From Paraburkholderia sp. (lineage in GTDB: Bacteria; Pseudomonadota; Gammaproteobacteria; Burkholderiales; Burkholderiaceae), in the NCBI GenBank assembly GCA_004322045.1, contig SCRN01000012.1, positions 1 to 64,000 of the forward strand: a stretch of DNA of 64,000 nucleotides. The letters run 5' to 3'. The stretch's first letter is position 1. Each line of letters begins with the position of its first letter. The notes under the pieces were generated by a model. The model saw nothing but the letters and a program-made list of their open reading frames with translations, was not told where the DNA came from and searched no databases. The position numbers and the translations under genes were made by a program. Shown in pieces: positions 25,687-35,483 of the stretch.

Positions 25687-26739
25687 TCAGCGTTGTTTGC
25701 TCCGACGCAGTATGTCCATATAAACGGCCGCAATGATGATGAGGCCGGTCACGACGATTTGCCATTCCTGCTCGACCGACATCACCCGCAATCCATTGAC
25801 GAGCACGCTCATGATGAACGCGCCGATCATCGTTCCGGTAATCGTCCCCGTGCCGCCGGATAGCGAGGTGCCGCCAATCACCACCGCGGCAATCGCATCG
25901 AGCTCGTAGCCCTGTCCCAACGCGGGCTGCGCGGAGTTCAAACGCGAAGCGATCAGGAGGCCGGCGATGCCGCAAATCGCGCCACCCGAGGCATAGACCG
26001 CGATCTTCCAACGATCGACGTTGACGCCCGAGAGCCGAATCGCTTCTTCGTTGCTGCCTAGCGCGAACGTATACCGGCCGAACAGCGTTTTATTGAGCGC
26101 TATGGCCGCCAAGAAAGCCAGCACGAAGAGAATCAACACCGAATTAGGAATCGGCAATGCCGGAACGAGCGCTCCGATCACGGAATCCTGAGAAATGCGG
26201 GTAAAGCCGGGCGTGTCGTTGAAATAGATGGGGCGCGTGCCCGAAATCACGAGCGAAAGGCCTTTTAGCAACATCATCATGCCGAGCGTAGCGATGAACG
26301 GGGGGATCCGCAGCTTCGCGACGAGCACGCCCGAGATCGATCCGGATAGCGCGCCGAACCCGATCGCCGCCAGCACGCCGATCCATAGCGGCATTCCCCA
26401 ATTCGTCAGAAAGACGCCGCTCATGACCGCGCAGAAAGTCATCAACGTACCCACCGACAGGTCGATGCCGCCGGTAATGATGATGAAGGTCGAAGCAATC
26501 GCCAGCACACCGTTGACGGCCGTCGCCTGCAAAATGCTGACGACGTTCTCCATCTGCAAAAACTCGGGCGATGCAAAGCCGAAGAAGGCGACCAAGACGA
26601 TCAAGCTCGCAAACGCGAGCAGCTTTTGTCTCGCGCTCGAATCGAAAAGCCGCGTCCGGATGGCAGCGAAGCCCTTTCTGCTTCCCATGACGGGAATCGG
26701 CGGCTCTGCTTGGGGTGCGGGGTTCGGGGTATGGGTCAT
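25687..26739 (-). CDS. sugar ABC importer permease (RbsC-type)
   Basis: The 350-residue inner-membrane protein has the BPD_transp_2 fold with about eight to ten hydrophobic helices, including [20 protein letters not shown], the segment typical of RbsC, and [20 protein letters not shown], the cytoplasmic contact loop. It forms the channel with the RbsA-type ATPase. ATG at 26739 has GGAAG seven bases upstream; the earlier ATG at 26790 would overlap the ATPase gene by 35 bp without a ribosome site. Confidence 0.92.
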   Translation of the reverse strand: MTHTPNPAPQAEPPIPVMGSRKGFAAIRTRLFDSSARQKLLAFASLIVLVAFFGFASPEFLQMENVVSILQATAVNGVLAIASTFIIITGGIDLSVGTLMTFCAVMSGVFLTNWGMPLWIGVLAAIGFGALSGSISGVLVAKLRIPPFIATLGMMMLLKGLSLVISGTRPIYFNDTPGFTRISQDSVIGALVPALPIPNSVLILFVLAFLAAIALNKTLFGRYTFALGSNEEAIRLSGVNVDRWKIAVYASGGAICGIAGLLIASRLNSAQPALGQGYELDAIAAVVIGGTSLSGGTGTITGTMIGAFIMSVLVNGLRVMSVEQEWQIVVTGLIIIAAVYMDILRRSKQR

Positions 26740-26755
26740 TTGAGCTTCCGTCGAT

Positions 26756-28303
26756 TCATGCGAACACCGTCGATTCGCGCTGTGTCGCAAGCCGCATGAT
26801 CTCTTCCTGCGAGGCCTGCTCGCGCGATAATTCGCCTGTGACGCGCCCCTCGCACATGACGAGCACGCGATCGCTCATGCGCAGCACCTCGGGCAATTCC
26901 GATGAAATCATGACGATCGCCTTGCCTTGCGCCGCGAGCGCATCGAGCAGCCGGTATATCTCGGTCTTGGCGCCAATGTCGATGCCGCGCGTCGGCTCAT
27001 CGAAAAACAGAATGTCGCAATCGCGCAGCAGCCACTTCGCGATCACGATCTTCTGCTGATTGCCGCCCGACAACAGTCGAACCTGCTGGTGCACCGACGG
27101 CGTCTTGATACGCAGCCGCTCGACATAGCCTCGCGCCGCCTCGTCGATGCGCCGCGTGTCCAAAAACAAGCCGAACGACGTGAACGTGCGCAGGCACGGC
27201 ATCACAACGTTCGACGCGACGTCCATGCTGGTCGCCAAGCCGAATTGCTTACGATCTTCGGAGAGATAGCCGATGCGGTGACGCACCGCGTCCTGCGGCG
27301 AGCGGATGGTGACGGCACGCCCATGCACGCGTATCTCGCCCGCATCGATCGCATCCGCGCCGAACACCGCGCGCGCCACCTCCGTTCGCCCCGCGCCCAT
27401 CAACCCGGCGAACCCGAGAATCTCGCCCTTGCGCACCGAAAAGCTGACGTCCCTCAGCGTCTTGCCGCGCGTGAGCCCCTTAACTTCGAGCGCAATCTCC
27501 CCATCGGCCGCCACGCTCGCCCGCCGCTGCGTCATATCGAGTTCGCGCCCAACCATGAGCGCGATGATCGTCTCGATCGGCGTCGTGGCGGTAGGCACGG
27601 TCGCAACGTATTGGCCGTCGCGCATCACGGTGACGCGGCTGGAAATTTCGCGTAGCTCGTCCATCTTGTGCGAGATGTAGACAATGCCGACGCCTTGCGA
27701 CTGCAATTGGCGAATGATTCGAAATAGATCGTGAATTTCCGCGTCGTTCAGCGCCGCGGTGGGTTCGTCCATGATCAGCACGCGCGAGTCGAACGACAAG
27801 GCCTTGGCGATCTCGACCATTTGCTGCATGGCGACCGTCAGCCGGCCGACATTCGTGCGCGGGTCGAGCTTCAAATGCATGCGCGCGAAAATCGCTGCCG
27901 CGCGACGGTTGAGCTCCCGTTCGTCGATGAACATCCCCATCGCCCGTCGCGGCTCCCGGCCGATGAAAATGTTTTGCGCCGCGCTCAGGTGGTTCATCAA
28001 GTTCAGTTCCTGATGAACGATCCCGATGCCCAGATCGCGCGCGCTGCGAGGATCGCGAATCTCGACCGGCCGGCCATCGATGCGAATTTCCCCGGCGTCC
28101 TTCTGATAGACGCCCGACAGCACTTTCATCAACGTCGATTTACCGGCGCCGTTCTCGCCGATCAGCGCGTGGACCTCGCCCGCGAGCAACTCGAATTGGC
28201 ACTGGTCGAGCGCCCGTACGCCCGGGAACGACTTGCACAAGCCGCTAATCGACACGAGCGCGGGTTCGGCGCGCTCGTCGCAGTGCCTTGCTGTCTCGCT
28301 CAT
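26756..28303 (-). CDS. sugar ABC importer ATPase with two ABC domains (RbsA-type)
   Basis: The 515-residue protein contains two ABC domains. The first has Walker [17 protein letters not shown], the modified signature [15 protein letters not shown] and Walker [12 protein letters not shown]. The second has the degenerate P-loop [24 protein letters not shown] and [12 protein letters not shown]. This pairing is standard for the RbsA/MglA/XylG family. It is the first gene of the importer run, 120 bp from the nearest LacI-type operator, and its stop lies 16 bp before the permease start. Confidence 0.94.
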   Translation of the reverse strand: MSETARHCDERAEPALVSISGLCKSFPGVRALDQCQFELLAGEVHALIGENGAGKSTLMKVLSGVYQKDAGEIRIDGRPVEIRDPRSARDLGIGIVHQELNLMNHLSAAQNIFIGREPRRAMGMFIDERELNRRAAAIFARMHLKLDPRTNVGRLTVAMQQMVEIAKALSFDSRVLIMDEPTAALNDAEIHDLFRIIRQLQSQGVGIVYISHKMDELREISSRVTVMRDGQYVATVPTATTPIETIIALMVGRELDMTQRRASVAADGEIALEVKGLTRGKTLRDVSFSVRKGEILGFAGLMGAGRTEVARAVFGADAIDAGEIRVHGRAVTIRSPQDAVRHRIGYLSEDRKQFGLATSMDVASNVVMPCLRTFTSFGLFLDTRRIDEAARGYVERLRIKTPSVHQQVRLLSGGNQQKIVIAKWLLRDCDILFFDEPTRGIDIGAKTEIYRLLDALAAQGKAIVMISSELPEVLRMSDRVLVMCEGRVTGELSREQASQEEIMRLATQRESTVFA

Positions 28304-28423
28304 GTCCGCCTTGATCGCATCAAAACCGCATGGGTGGCGACGTGCGCTCGGTGCGCTTCACAGCGATTGCCCAGCCTTGCCCAGGCATGCCCGAGCCTGA
28401 TCGAGCGTGGTCGAGCCGCACCG

Positions 28424-28449
28424 CCGAAACGTTTCGCTAAACGTTTCGG
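28424..28449. promoter_or_regulatory. LacI-family operator 1 (inverted repeat with nested AAACGTTT palindromes)
   Basis: CCGAAACGTTT (28424-28434) and AAACGTTTCGG (28439-28449) form a perfect 11-bp inverted repeat around CGCT, and each arm holds the AAACGTTT palindrome with a central CG typical of LacI-family operators. It lies 120 bp before the importer ATPase gene. A 21-bp core (28426-28446) recurs exactly at 28529-28549. Confidence 0.8.
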
Positions 28450-28526
28450 CGAGAGACTAGGATGGCGGTGAATCGCTGTCAATCGGTGAGATAGCCTGAA
28501 TAGGGTTAACGATATTGTTGCTTTCA

Positions 28527-28551
28527 ACGAAACGTTTCGCTAAACGTTTTA
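28527..28551. promoter_or_regulatory. LacI-family operator 2 (same 21-bp core)
   Basis: The 21-bp core of operator 1 is repeated without change at 28529-28549, 103 bp away. It lies about 200 bp before the LacI gene and about 225 bp before the importer. Two such sites in a divergent region suggest repression with DNA looping and autoregulation. Confidence 0.8.
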
Positions 28552-28747
28552 CTTTGCCAAACGCGTAGGAGCGCGCGTATGATTCGAGCGAAAAAACGCG
28601 TGCTTCTTGCCCCCACCGTTCGGGCGAGTCTCGGGGGAGCGGAAACGCGGATGCAGCGCGCGTGCGCTGGCCTCGTCTGCGCCGAGCTACCCGCTTCACG
28701 GCGTTAGCGATTGCGTTGCACAACTGAATTCTGAATTGGATGAGAAC

Positions 28748-29848
28748 GTGGCAGCAACGATGAAAGATGTGGCGCGCCTGTCCGGGGTGAGCCTCGCCAC
28801 CGTCTCGGCGGTGCTGTCGGGGTCGTCATACGTGAGCCCGGATTTGACGCAGCGCGTGCAAAGGGCGGTGCAGACGCTCGGCTACGCGCCGAATTCGGTC
28901 GCGCGCAGCCTGAAAAAAGGCACGACCAAGCTCATTGGCCTCGTCGTGCCGGACGTCACCAATCCGTTCTTCACCGGCATCGTTCACGCGGTGCAAAAGC
29001 GCGCGCGCGCACTCGGCTATTCGGTCGTGCTGTGCGACAGCGAGCGCGACGTCGAGCAAGAGCGGTCTTATCTGAAAATGCTGCGCGCCCATTTGGCCGT
29101 GGGCACCATCTTCTGCCCTAGCGGGCCGGAGGAGGCTTATAAGCGCCTGGAAGACGATATCGGCATCATGCCGGTCATCTGCGTCGACCATGCCGCGCGC
29201 CCCGGCGATTACGATTCCGTCGTGCTGGACAACGTCGGCGCTGCGCGGCTCGCCACGCAGCACGTGCTCGGCCTGGGGCATCGGCGCATTGCCATCGTTG
29301 CCGGTCCGCAGCACCTGATGCCGGGCCGGGATCGCCTCATCGGGTTCGAACAGACCTTGCATGACGCCGGGCTGGGTCTTGCGCCCGAGCTCGTGAGGCA
29401 GGGTGCGTTCGGCGAAGCCGGTGCTTTCGACGCCGTGCAAGCGCTGCTAACGCTTCCCGAGCGGCCATCGGCGATCTTCGTCACGAACAATCAAATGCTG
29501 ATTGGCGCCATGCGTGCAATTGCCGAAAGCGCGCTGTCGTGCCCGCGCGATATCTCCGTCGTGGCCATCGACGATTTCCCTTGGGCCGCGGCCTTCTCGC
29601 CCGCGTTGACGACGGTTCGCCAACCGGTGGACGCCATGGCCGAAGCGGCCCTCGATATGTTGATCGAGCGAGTGCAGGGCAAGCGCGGCCCGCCGAGACA
29701 TCGCGTATTCGCGCCGGAACTCGCCGTGCGCCGCTCGTGCGGCGCCCCGCCCGCGCGCATACCCGCGAGAGCACGGACGCCGCGCAGCAAGCGCGCGCGC
29801 GAAGCAAAGCAGGTCGACGAATCGAAGGTCGTTCTCTCCAATACTTAG
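28748..29848 (+). CDS. LacI-family transcriptional regulator of the sugar importer
   Basis: The 366-residue protein has the LacI helix-turn-helix MKDVARLSGVSLATVSAVLS, hinge helix segment YAPNSVARSLKKG, and the periplasmic-binding-like effector domain starting GLVVPDVTNPFFTGIVHAVQ. Its C-terminus has a basic tail (about residues 335-366) rich in Arg/Lys/Ala that is not typical of the family. GTG at 28748 was chosen; ATG at 28760 (MKDVARL) is an alternative. It is divergent from the importer and next to its operators, and upstream of the aldose dehydrogenase and lactonase genes. Confidence 0.9.
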   Translation: MAATMKDVARLSGVSLATVSAVLSGSSYVSPDLTQRVQRAVQTLGYAPNSVARSLKKGTTKLIGLVVPDVTNPFFTGIVHAVQKRARALGYSVVLCDSERDVEQERSYLKMLRAHLAVGTIFCPSGPEEAYKRLEDDIGIMPVICVDHAARPGDYDSVVLDNVGAARLATQHVLGLGHRRIAIVAGPQHLMPGRDRLIGFEQTLHDAGLGLAPELVRQGAFGEAGAFDAVQALLTLPERPSAIFVTNNQMLIGAMRAIAESALSCPRDISVVAIDDFPWAAAFSPALTTVRQPVDAMAEAALDMLIERVQGKRGPPRHRVFAPELAVRRSCGAPPARIPARARTPRSKRAREAKQVDESKVVLSNT

Positions 29849-29914
29849 CAGAACGAATCATCGCCCGCGTGCGGCCCCTTCCACGCTGAAAATACCAGAA
29901 GGTTCGATCCGACA

Positions 29915-30937
29915 ATGCATCGAGACAACGACGTGGACCATAAGCAAGGGCTGCAACTACAGCGACTCATGGAAACGACAGGCGCGCTCGGTTTCGGCGC
30001 CGCGCCGCTAGGAAATCTGTATGCGAGAGTCACCGACGCGCAGGCCGAGCAAACGCTGACCGCCGCGTGGGACGTAGGCGTTCGCTATTTCGACACAGCG
30101 CCGTTTTATGGTTGCGGCCTTTCGGAGCAACGTGTCGGCAAAGTGCTCGCGCGCTATCCGAGAGATGCATTCGTGCTTTCGACGAAAGTCGGCCGCTTGC
30201 TGGTGCCCGATCGCACCGTGCCGGAAATCCAGCACGGCTATGTGGGAGGTCTGCCGTTTCGCGTCGAATACGACTACTCGGCGGACGGCGCGCGGCGGTC
30301 GATCGAAGCCAGCCTATCGCGCTTGGGGCTCGATCGCATCGACATCGTCTACATCCATGACATCGCGCAGGATACGCACGGCGACGACTGGCTCCGTCAA
30401 TATGCAATCGCAGCGAACGGCGCGATGCGAGCGCTCACGGAGCTGCGGGACGAAGGCGTCATCGGTGCCTGGGGCCTCGGCGTGAATCGGATCGAACCTT
30501 GCCTGATGGCGCTTCGCGACGCGGCGCCGGACGTCTTTCTGCTTGCCGGCCGCTACACGCTGCTCGACACGTCGGCGCTTGGCGAACTCATTCCCGCGTG
30601 CGACGCGAGGGGCGTGCGCGTTGTCCTCGGCGGCCCTTACAATTCGGGGTTGCTAGCAGGCGGCACGACGTTCGAATATGATCGAGCGCCCGCCGACATG
30701 CTCGAAAAAACGCATCGCCTCGCGGCGCAGTGCGCGCGCTACGGTGTTTCTTTGAAAGCAGCCGCCCTACAGTTTTGCGGCGCACCGTCGGCCGTGGCGT
30801 GCGTCATCGCAGGCAGTCGCAACGCCAACGAGATCCGAGAGAATTGGGCGCTCATGCATACGCCGATTCCCGTCGAATTTTGGGCCGACCTAAAGCGTCG
30901 AGGGTTGATACCGGACGACGCGCCCGTGCCGCAATAG
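29915..30937 (+). CDS. aldo/keto reductase, aldose (L-fucose/D-threo-aldose) 1-dehydrogenase type
   Basis: The 340-residue protein is an AKR barrel with catalytic Asp and Tyr in RYFDTAPFYGCGLSEQRVG, Lys in VLSTKVGRLLVPD and His in IVYIHDI. The KVGRLL and APFYGCGLSE forms belong to the group including D-threo-aldose/L-fucose dehydrogenase and pyridoxal 4-dehydrogenase. With a sugar importer upstream and a lactonase downstream, oxidation of an imported aldose to its lactone is the best guess. The likely start has AGAAGG 12 bases upstream. Confidence 0.87.
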   Translation: MHRDNDVDHKQGLQLQRLMETTGALGFGAAPLGNLYARVTDAQAEQTLTAAWDVGVRYFDTAPFYGCGLSEQRVGKVLARYPRDAFVLSTKVGRLLVPDRTVPEIQHGYVGGLPFRVEYDYSADGARRSIEASLSRLGLDRIDIVYIHDIAQDTHGDDWLRQYAIAANGAMRALTELRDEGVIGAWGLGVNRIEPCLMALRDAAPDVFLLAGRYTLLDTSALGELIPACDARGVRVVLGGPYNSGLLAGGTTFEYDRAPADMLEKTHRLAAQCARYGVSLKAAALQFCGAPSAVACVIAGSRNANEIRENWALMHTPIPVEFWADLKRRGLIPDDAPVPQ

Positions 30938-31004
30938 CGCAAAGCGAAGCGGCGCAGGCCGAATCGGCCCGCCGCCTGCGTGTTTGCTTCATCTCAGGAT
31001 ACTG

Positions 31005-31847
31005 ATGACCGATATGTACATCGACAGCCACTTCCACATTTGGTCGCTCGAGCGCGGCGATTACGATTGGCTCACGCCACAGTTGCCGGCGATTTACCGG
31101 GATTTCGGCATAGCGGATTGGCGGATTCAATTCGGTGAGCTCGGCGTAAGCGGCGGCATTCTCGTGCAAGCCGCGCCTACCGATGCCGAAACCGCATTTC
31201 TATTGGAGCAAGCGGCACGGCATGCCGACACCGTCCTTGGCGTCGTGGGTTGGGCGGATTTCGAGCGGAGCGATGCGCCTGCGCATATACAGTCGTTAGC
31301 GGCCGATCGGCGGCTCGTCGGCCTGCGCCCCATGCTGCAAGACCTCCCCGATCCCGCTTGGATCGCACGGCCTTCGATTCAACCGGCGTTGCAGGCGATG
31401 TCGAGCGCAGCGCTGACACTGGATGCGCTCGTCCGTCCGGTTCATCTGCCGTACATCGATGCCCTGGCAAAGCGTTACCCCGAACTGACGATTGTCATCG
31501 ATCATGCCGCAAAACCGGCGATCGCTACGGGACGCGATCGGGACGCGTGGCTCCAAGAGCTGCGTGCGCTCGCAGCGTATCCGTCCGTGTATTGCAAGTT
31601 GTCGGGACTGTGGACGGAAGCCGCGCAAGGCGAACCCGTATCGGTCGTCGAATCGTGGGCCAACGCTGCGCTCGATATCTTTGGCGTCGATCGGGTGTTA
31701 TGGGGCAGCGATTGGCCCGTTCTGCGCTGTGCGGGCGAGGCTCGCGAGTGGTTCGACTGCGCGATGTCGATCGTGGCCTCGCGCGGGCAGGATGCCGTGG
31801 CGAACGTTTTTGGGGCGAATGCTCGGCGCGCTTATCGATTGCGATGA
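31005..31847 (+). CDS. amidohydrolase-family sugar lactonase (fuconolactonase-like, COG3618)
   Basis: The 280-residue protein has the metal-site start IDSHFHIWSLERGDYDWL, a second metal His in IVIDHAAKP, and LWGSDWPVL with the catalytic Asp near the end. This is the COG3618 group, which opens L-fuconolactone, 4-sulfomuconolactone and similar lactones. It is placed 67 bp after the aldose dehydrogenase, forming a two-step aldose-to-aldonate route. No sugar-acid dehydratase follows. It ends 20 bp from the convergent B3/B4 gene. Confidence 0.87.
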   Translation: MTDMYIDSHFHIWSLERGDYDWLTPQLPAIYRDFGIADWRIQFGELGVSGGILVQAAPTDAETAFLLEQAARHADTVLGVVGWADFERSDAPAHIQSLAADRRLVGLRPMLQDLPDPAWIARPSIQPALQAMSSAALTLDALVRPVHLPYIDALAKRYPELTIVIDHAAKPAIATGRDRDAWLQELRALAAYPSVYCKLSGLWTEAAQGEPVSVVESWANAALDIFGVDRVLWGSDWPVLRCAGEAREWFDCAMSIVASRGQDAVANVFGANARRAYRLR

Positions 31848-31866
31848 GAATGGGATCCCCGGCGCT

Positions 31867-32610
31867 TCATACCTCTGCGGTCTTGTCGCTCAATCCCGCA
31901 TTCGCCGGCGGCGATTCGCAATATTCGATCGAGGGCGATGCGGCAGTCAGTGTGGCTACGGACACTGGCGCAATCCACAACATGTTCAACTCGCTAGCCA
32001 GCGCATCGAGCAGACGAGCGATATCGGCCCGCGCGGTTTGATGTAGCGCTTCGGCGACGATCAACACGGCTTTCGTATCTGCACGAATGGCCGACAACGC
32101 GCTTTGCCGATGCGCCCAGCGCCGCGCATGCGCGCGGTTTTCCGCATCGGCGAAAATCGCTTCGCCCGGCTCGGGATGTTCGATGTCCCCTCCGAACGAT
32201 TGGTATTGCTCGTCGCCCTTGGCAAAACGGACTTCGATCCGTTTCGCCACGTGCGCAAGATCGAAGACGGCAATCGGAACGCCAAACGCCAGCGACATCG
32301 CATTGCATAAGTCTACGAGCGGGTGCAAACGCGGCAACGCACCCTCTTTTCGGAAACGTCGAAGCAGCGATTCGGACGCGCATCGATACTGAGTGGGCTT
32401 TAGCCCCATCTGCGAGAATGCGCGCCGCCAAGCTTGCACTTCGGGCCAGTCGCCCTCGGAAGCTTGTTCTAGGCGGGAGCGGGCTACGGATTGGTAATGA
32501 GCGACGCGGGCATCGACATCGCGTTCCGCAGTGATCCTTTCGGCGTATAAGACGCCCGGCACGAGCGCGGGAAACCGTGCCCAGAGCTCGGGGGAATGTT
32601 GGAAATGCAT
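31867..32610 (-). CDS. B3/B4 tRNA-binding-domain protein
   Basis: The 247-residue protein matches the B3/B4 domain, the editing-like part of phenylalanyl-tRNA synthetase beta. Seen hallmarks are WRRAFSQMGLKPTQYRCASE, ALPRLHPLVDLCNAMSLAFG and GEAIFADAENRAHARRW. Free-standing copies may clear misaminoacylated tRNA, but their role is unproven. A good ribosome site AAAGGAGG lies six bases before ATG at 32610. It is monocistronic and convergent with the lactonase. Confidence 0.88.
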   Translation of the reverse strand: MHFQHSPELWARFPALVPGVLYAERITAERDVDARVAHYQSVARSRLEQASEGDWPEVQAWRRAFSQMGLKPTQYRCASESLLRRFRKEGALPRLHPLVDLCNAMSLAFGVPIAVFDLAHVAKRIEVRFAKGDEQYQSFGGDIEHPEPGEAIFADAENRAHARRWAHRQSALSAIRADTKAVLIVAEALHQTARADIARLLDALASELNMLWIAPVSVATLTAASPSIEYCESPPANAGLSDKTAEV

Positions 32611-32795
32611 CGGCCGCCTCCTTTCCTGAACGTGGATGGATGCGAGGATGGTCTAGCCGCGCTTTGCGGTCTTGAACGAAATTGCGGCGGGCTCGGCCGC
32701 GGACCGGTTGCGCCGTGCCGGGGCGTGCATCTAGCTTCCCAACGAGCGGGTTTCGAGAACCACCTATACCGCGACCGCGGCGACGATTCGGTCCG

Positions 32796-34262
32796 TCACG
32801 CGGCTTGTCGTCTCACCACGCGGCCGGCTCGTCGCCCGATGTGGCCACCGCTGGCGAACGTGACTTCACCGTTCACGATAACGGTCTCGATGCCCGCGGA
32901 CGGTTGCGCGGGATTCTCATACGTTGCGCGGTCGCCGACAATCGCCGCATCGAACACCACGAGATCGGCGTAGCTGCCGACTTCAATCGTGCCGCGTCGC
33001 CGGATACCGAAAGTTCGTGCCGTCAGTCCCGTCATTTTCCATATCGCGGTCTCCAGCGGAAAGAGGTTCAATTCCCGGCAATAACGGCCGAGTACGCGCG
33101 GGAACGTGCCCCACAGGCGGGGGTGCGGCTTTTCGCTGCTCGGTAGACCGTCCGAGCCGATCATCGTGTGCTCGAACGCCAATATGCGCTGCACGTCCGT
33201 TTCGTCCATGCTGAAATAAATCGCGCTCGCAGGCTGCAAGCGCTTCGACGCTTCAGCGAGCGAGACGCCCCATGATGCCGCGATATCGGCGAGCTCGCGG
33301 CCAACCAACTCGGGATGGGCTGCGCTCGATGCGATCTTCACGCGGCCCTTGAGGCGCGCCTCATCCAGGTGCAGCATCGTCGAACTCGCGTCGTAGGGGT
33401 AGCAATCGAGACCGACGCATTGGCATTTCATCGCAGCCTCGATCAGCGGCAGCGTAACGATCGACCTTCCGAAGTTCTGCTCGCGAGCCAACTTGTGATG
33501 CGAGATGACGACGGGGATACCGAGCGAGCGCCCGATTTCGAGCGTCTCTTCGATCGACTCGACGCATCGGTCGGCTTCGTCCCGCATATGTGTCACGTAA
33601 ATCCCGCCCTTCTCGGCGAGCGGCTTGCAGACATCCACGATCTCCTTGGTCGTCGCTGCCGCGGCAGGCGGATAGTACGTCCCAGTCGAAAGCCCGATCG
33701 CGCCCGCATCCATCGCTTCCGACAATAGAGCCTGCATCGCCTGCACTTCATCTGGACGCGCCTCACGATCGAGGGCGTCCATCGTCGAGACGCGCAACGT
33801 GGTGTGTCCCACCATCGGAATCACATTCACCGAGGCGGGCGAGCCCTCGAGCGCGGCCAGGTAGCCGGCGAAATCGGGAAACGTCGCGGCATCGTGAGAC
33901 TCGCGGCTGGCAATCAGACTCAGCGGCATGGGACGCTGCGCGCGGGCGGCCAACGGCGCGGTGCTGACGCCGCAGTTCCCTGTGACGACGCTCGTCACGC
34001 CCTGGGAGATCTTCGTCAGCATCAGCGGATCGAGCAGCAGCGCTGCGTCGTCGTGCGTATGCGAATCGATGAAGCCTGGGGCAACGATCTTTCCTGCAGC
34101 ATCGATGACGTGGTCGGCAGACAGTTGCGACGCGTTCCCGATGAAGACGACCTGATCGTCCACGATGCCGATGTCCGCATCGACTCGAGGCCGTTTCGTT
34201 CCGTCGATCAGCGTTCCACCGCGGATCAGGATGGAGAGCTTCATGTCCTTTGGCGCAGCCAT
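32796..34262 (-). CDS. N-acyl-D-amino-acid deacylase (D-aminoacylase)
   Basis: The 488-residue amidohydrolase-fold enzyme cuts N-acyl-D-amino acids to free D-amino acids. Zinc ligands are seen in FIDSHTHDD (H68, H70), the bridging Cys in TGNCGVS (C97), His in YVTHMRDEAD and VISHHKLA, and the catalytic Asp in MIGSDGLPS. Length and motif order match the family. ATG at 34262 has AAGGA about ten bases upstream. It is transcribed divergently from the LysR gene, and a T-N11-A palindrome lies between them. Confidence 0.93.
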   Translation of the reverse strand: MAAPKDMKLSILIRGGTLIDGTKRPRVDADIGIVDDQVVFIGNASQLSADHVIDAAGKIVAPGFIDSHTHDDAALLLDPLMLTKISQGVTSVVTGNCGVSTAPLAARAQRPMPLSLIASRESHDAATFPDFAGYLAALEGSPASVNVIPMVGHTTLRVSTMDALDREARPDEVQAMQALLSEAMDAGAIGLSTGTYYPPAAAATTKEIVDVCKPLAEKGGIYVTHMRDEADRCVESIEETLEIGRSLGIPVVISHHKLAREQNFGRSIVTLPLIEAAMKCQCVGLDCYPYDASSTMLHLDEARLKGRVKIASSAAHPELVGRELADIAASWGVSLAEASKRLQPASAIYFSMDETDVQRILAFEHTMIGSDGLPSSEKPHPRLWGTFPRVLGRYCRELNLFPLETAIWKMTGLTARTFGIRRRGTIEVGSYADLVVFDAAIVGDRATYENPAQPSAGIETVIVNGEVTFASGGHIGRRAGRVVRRQAA

Positions 34263-34359
34263 GCGATTCGTATCCTTGGTTGGTGAAGGTCCGTGCCTTC
34301 GACAATGCGAATATTGCCAGGCATGTCACCAACGTCTAGTGACTTTCTGCACAGTGCCG

Positions 34360-34374
34360 ATAACTCTCGGTTAT
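34360..34374. promoter_or_regulatory. LysR-type operator 1 (ATAAC-N5-GTTAT)
   Basis: ATAACTCTCGGTTAT is a 15-bp palindrome with the T-N11-A core of LysR-type sites. It sits in the divergent region between the D-aminoacylase gene (98 bp away) and the LysR gene (84 bp away). Close relatives precede dadA and the MFS gene. Confidence 0.7.
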
Positions 34375-34457
34375 GAGCGTCGCTTTTTTTCCCGCGCATC
34401 GTTTCCGGTAGCGTAGAGTTGACGCGGAACGCAGACTCCACCGAGGAAGGAAGCAAC

Positions 34458-35369
34458 GTGCGGCTACGACATATCGAAGTGTTCAGTGCCATCATTTCGA
34501 CCGGCTCGGCAGCAGGTGCCGCCAAGTTGCTCCACATATCGCAGCCTGCGATCAGCAAGATTCTCAAGCACGCCGAGCAATCGCTGGGTTTCGCCCTGTT
34601 CATACGGGACAAAGGAAAGCTAGTGCCGACGCCCGAGGCACTCAGGCTGCGTCAAGAGCTCGAGCCACTGGAAGATCAGTTGCGGCGCATTCGGCGATTG
34701 TCGGCCACCCTGGCTCAAGGCGCGGTGCGGCCGTTGGCCGTTGCCGTCACGCCGGCGATCGCCTATAGCGTGCTACCGCCCGCTATCGCCGCGTGGCGCA
34801 AAGCATTTCCCGATGCGCAATGCGAGCTCGCCGTGTCTCACACGCGCGAAATCGAGTACGCATTGTTGCTCGGTGAAGCCGAATTGGGATTGACGATGCG
34901 TCCGATCACGCACCCCAGCTTGGTCGCGACACCCATTCTCGATTGCCACTTATGCGCGATTGCGCCGTTGGGCTGGTGGCCGGACGAAATACTGAGCCGG
35001 CCGTTGCAGCCGGAGGAGCTCGCCAATACCCCATTCGTTTCCATCGATACCGACGACTACCTTGGCGCACTGCTGGCAAATTGGCTGGCCGATAGTGCGG
35101 GCGTGGTGTCCCACATATCCGTGCAGACTTATCCCCTTGCGCGTGCCCTCGTGGAAAACGGCGTGGGCGTCGCGCTCGTGGATTCGCTCACCGCCCGATC
35201 GACCGGCGAACTGCAGACCGTTCAGACGAGGCCCGTCGCATCGGACCAGACGTTGCACGTCTACGCCGTCACGGAGCGTTCGCGGCCTCCCCTGAAGCCC
35301 GGCCAACGCCTGTTGGAGTCGCTGCGGGAAGCCGACCGAAAAAGGGCGGAGCGTACGCCCACGCCTTAG
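34458..35369 (+). CDS. LysR-family transcriptional regulator of the D-amino-acid module
   Basis: The 303-residue protein has an N-terminal winged HTH (LRHIEVFSAIISTGSAAGAA, then LLHISQPAISKILKHAEQSL) and a LysR substrate-binding domain. GTG at 34458 is chosen because of GGAAGG eight bases before it; the frame extends upstream only to a TTG. It is divergent from D-aminoacylase and followed by dadA, so it most likely responds to D-amino acids or N-acyl derivatives and binds the three palindromes described here. Confidence 0.9.
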   Translation: MRLRHIEVFSAIISTGSAAGAAKLLHISQPAISKILKHAEQSLGFALFIRDKGKLVPTPEALRLRQELEPLEDQLRRIRRLSATLAQGAVRPLAVAVTPAIAYSVLPPAIAAWRKAFPDAQCELAVSHTREIEYALLLGEAELGLTMRPITHPSLVATPILDCHLCAIAPLGWWPDEILSRPLQPEELANTPFVSIDTDDYLGALLANWLADSAGVVSHISVQTYPLARALVENGVGVALVDSLTARSTGELQTVQTRPVASDQTLHVYAVTERSRPPLKPGQRLLESLREADRKRAERTPTP

Positions 35370-35382
35370 CGGCTGAAGAGCT

Positions 35383-35397
35383 ATAACCCACGGCTAT
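35383..35397. promoter_or_regulatory. LysR-type operator 2 upstream of dadA
   Basis: ATAACCCACGGCTAT matches operator 1 at 12 of 15 positions and keeps T-N11-A. It lies 86 bp before the dadA start and 13 bp after the LysR stop. Confidence 0.65.
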
Positions 35398-35483
35398 CGC
35401 GTCGGACTCTTTTGGTATTGGACGACTTCCCCACAAGCGACGAACAATGCTCGCGTGGACTTTCGATAGGTGGGTAATACGAT

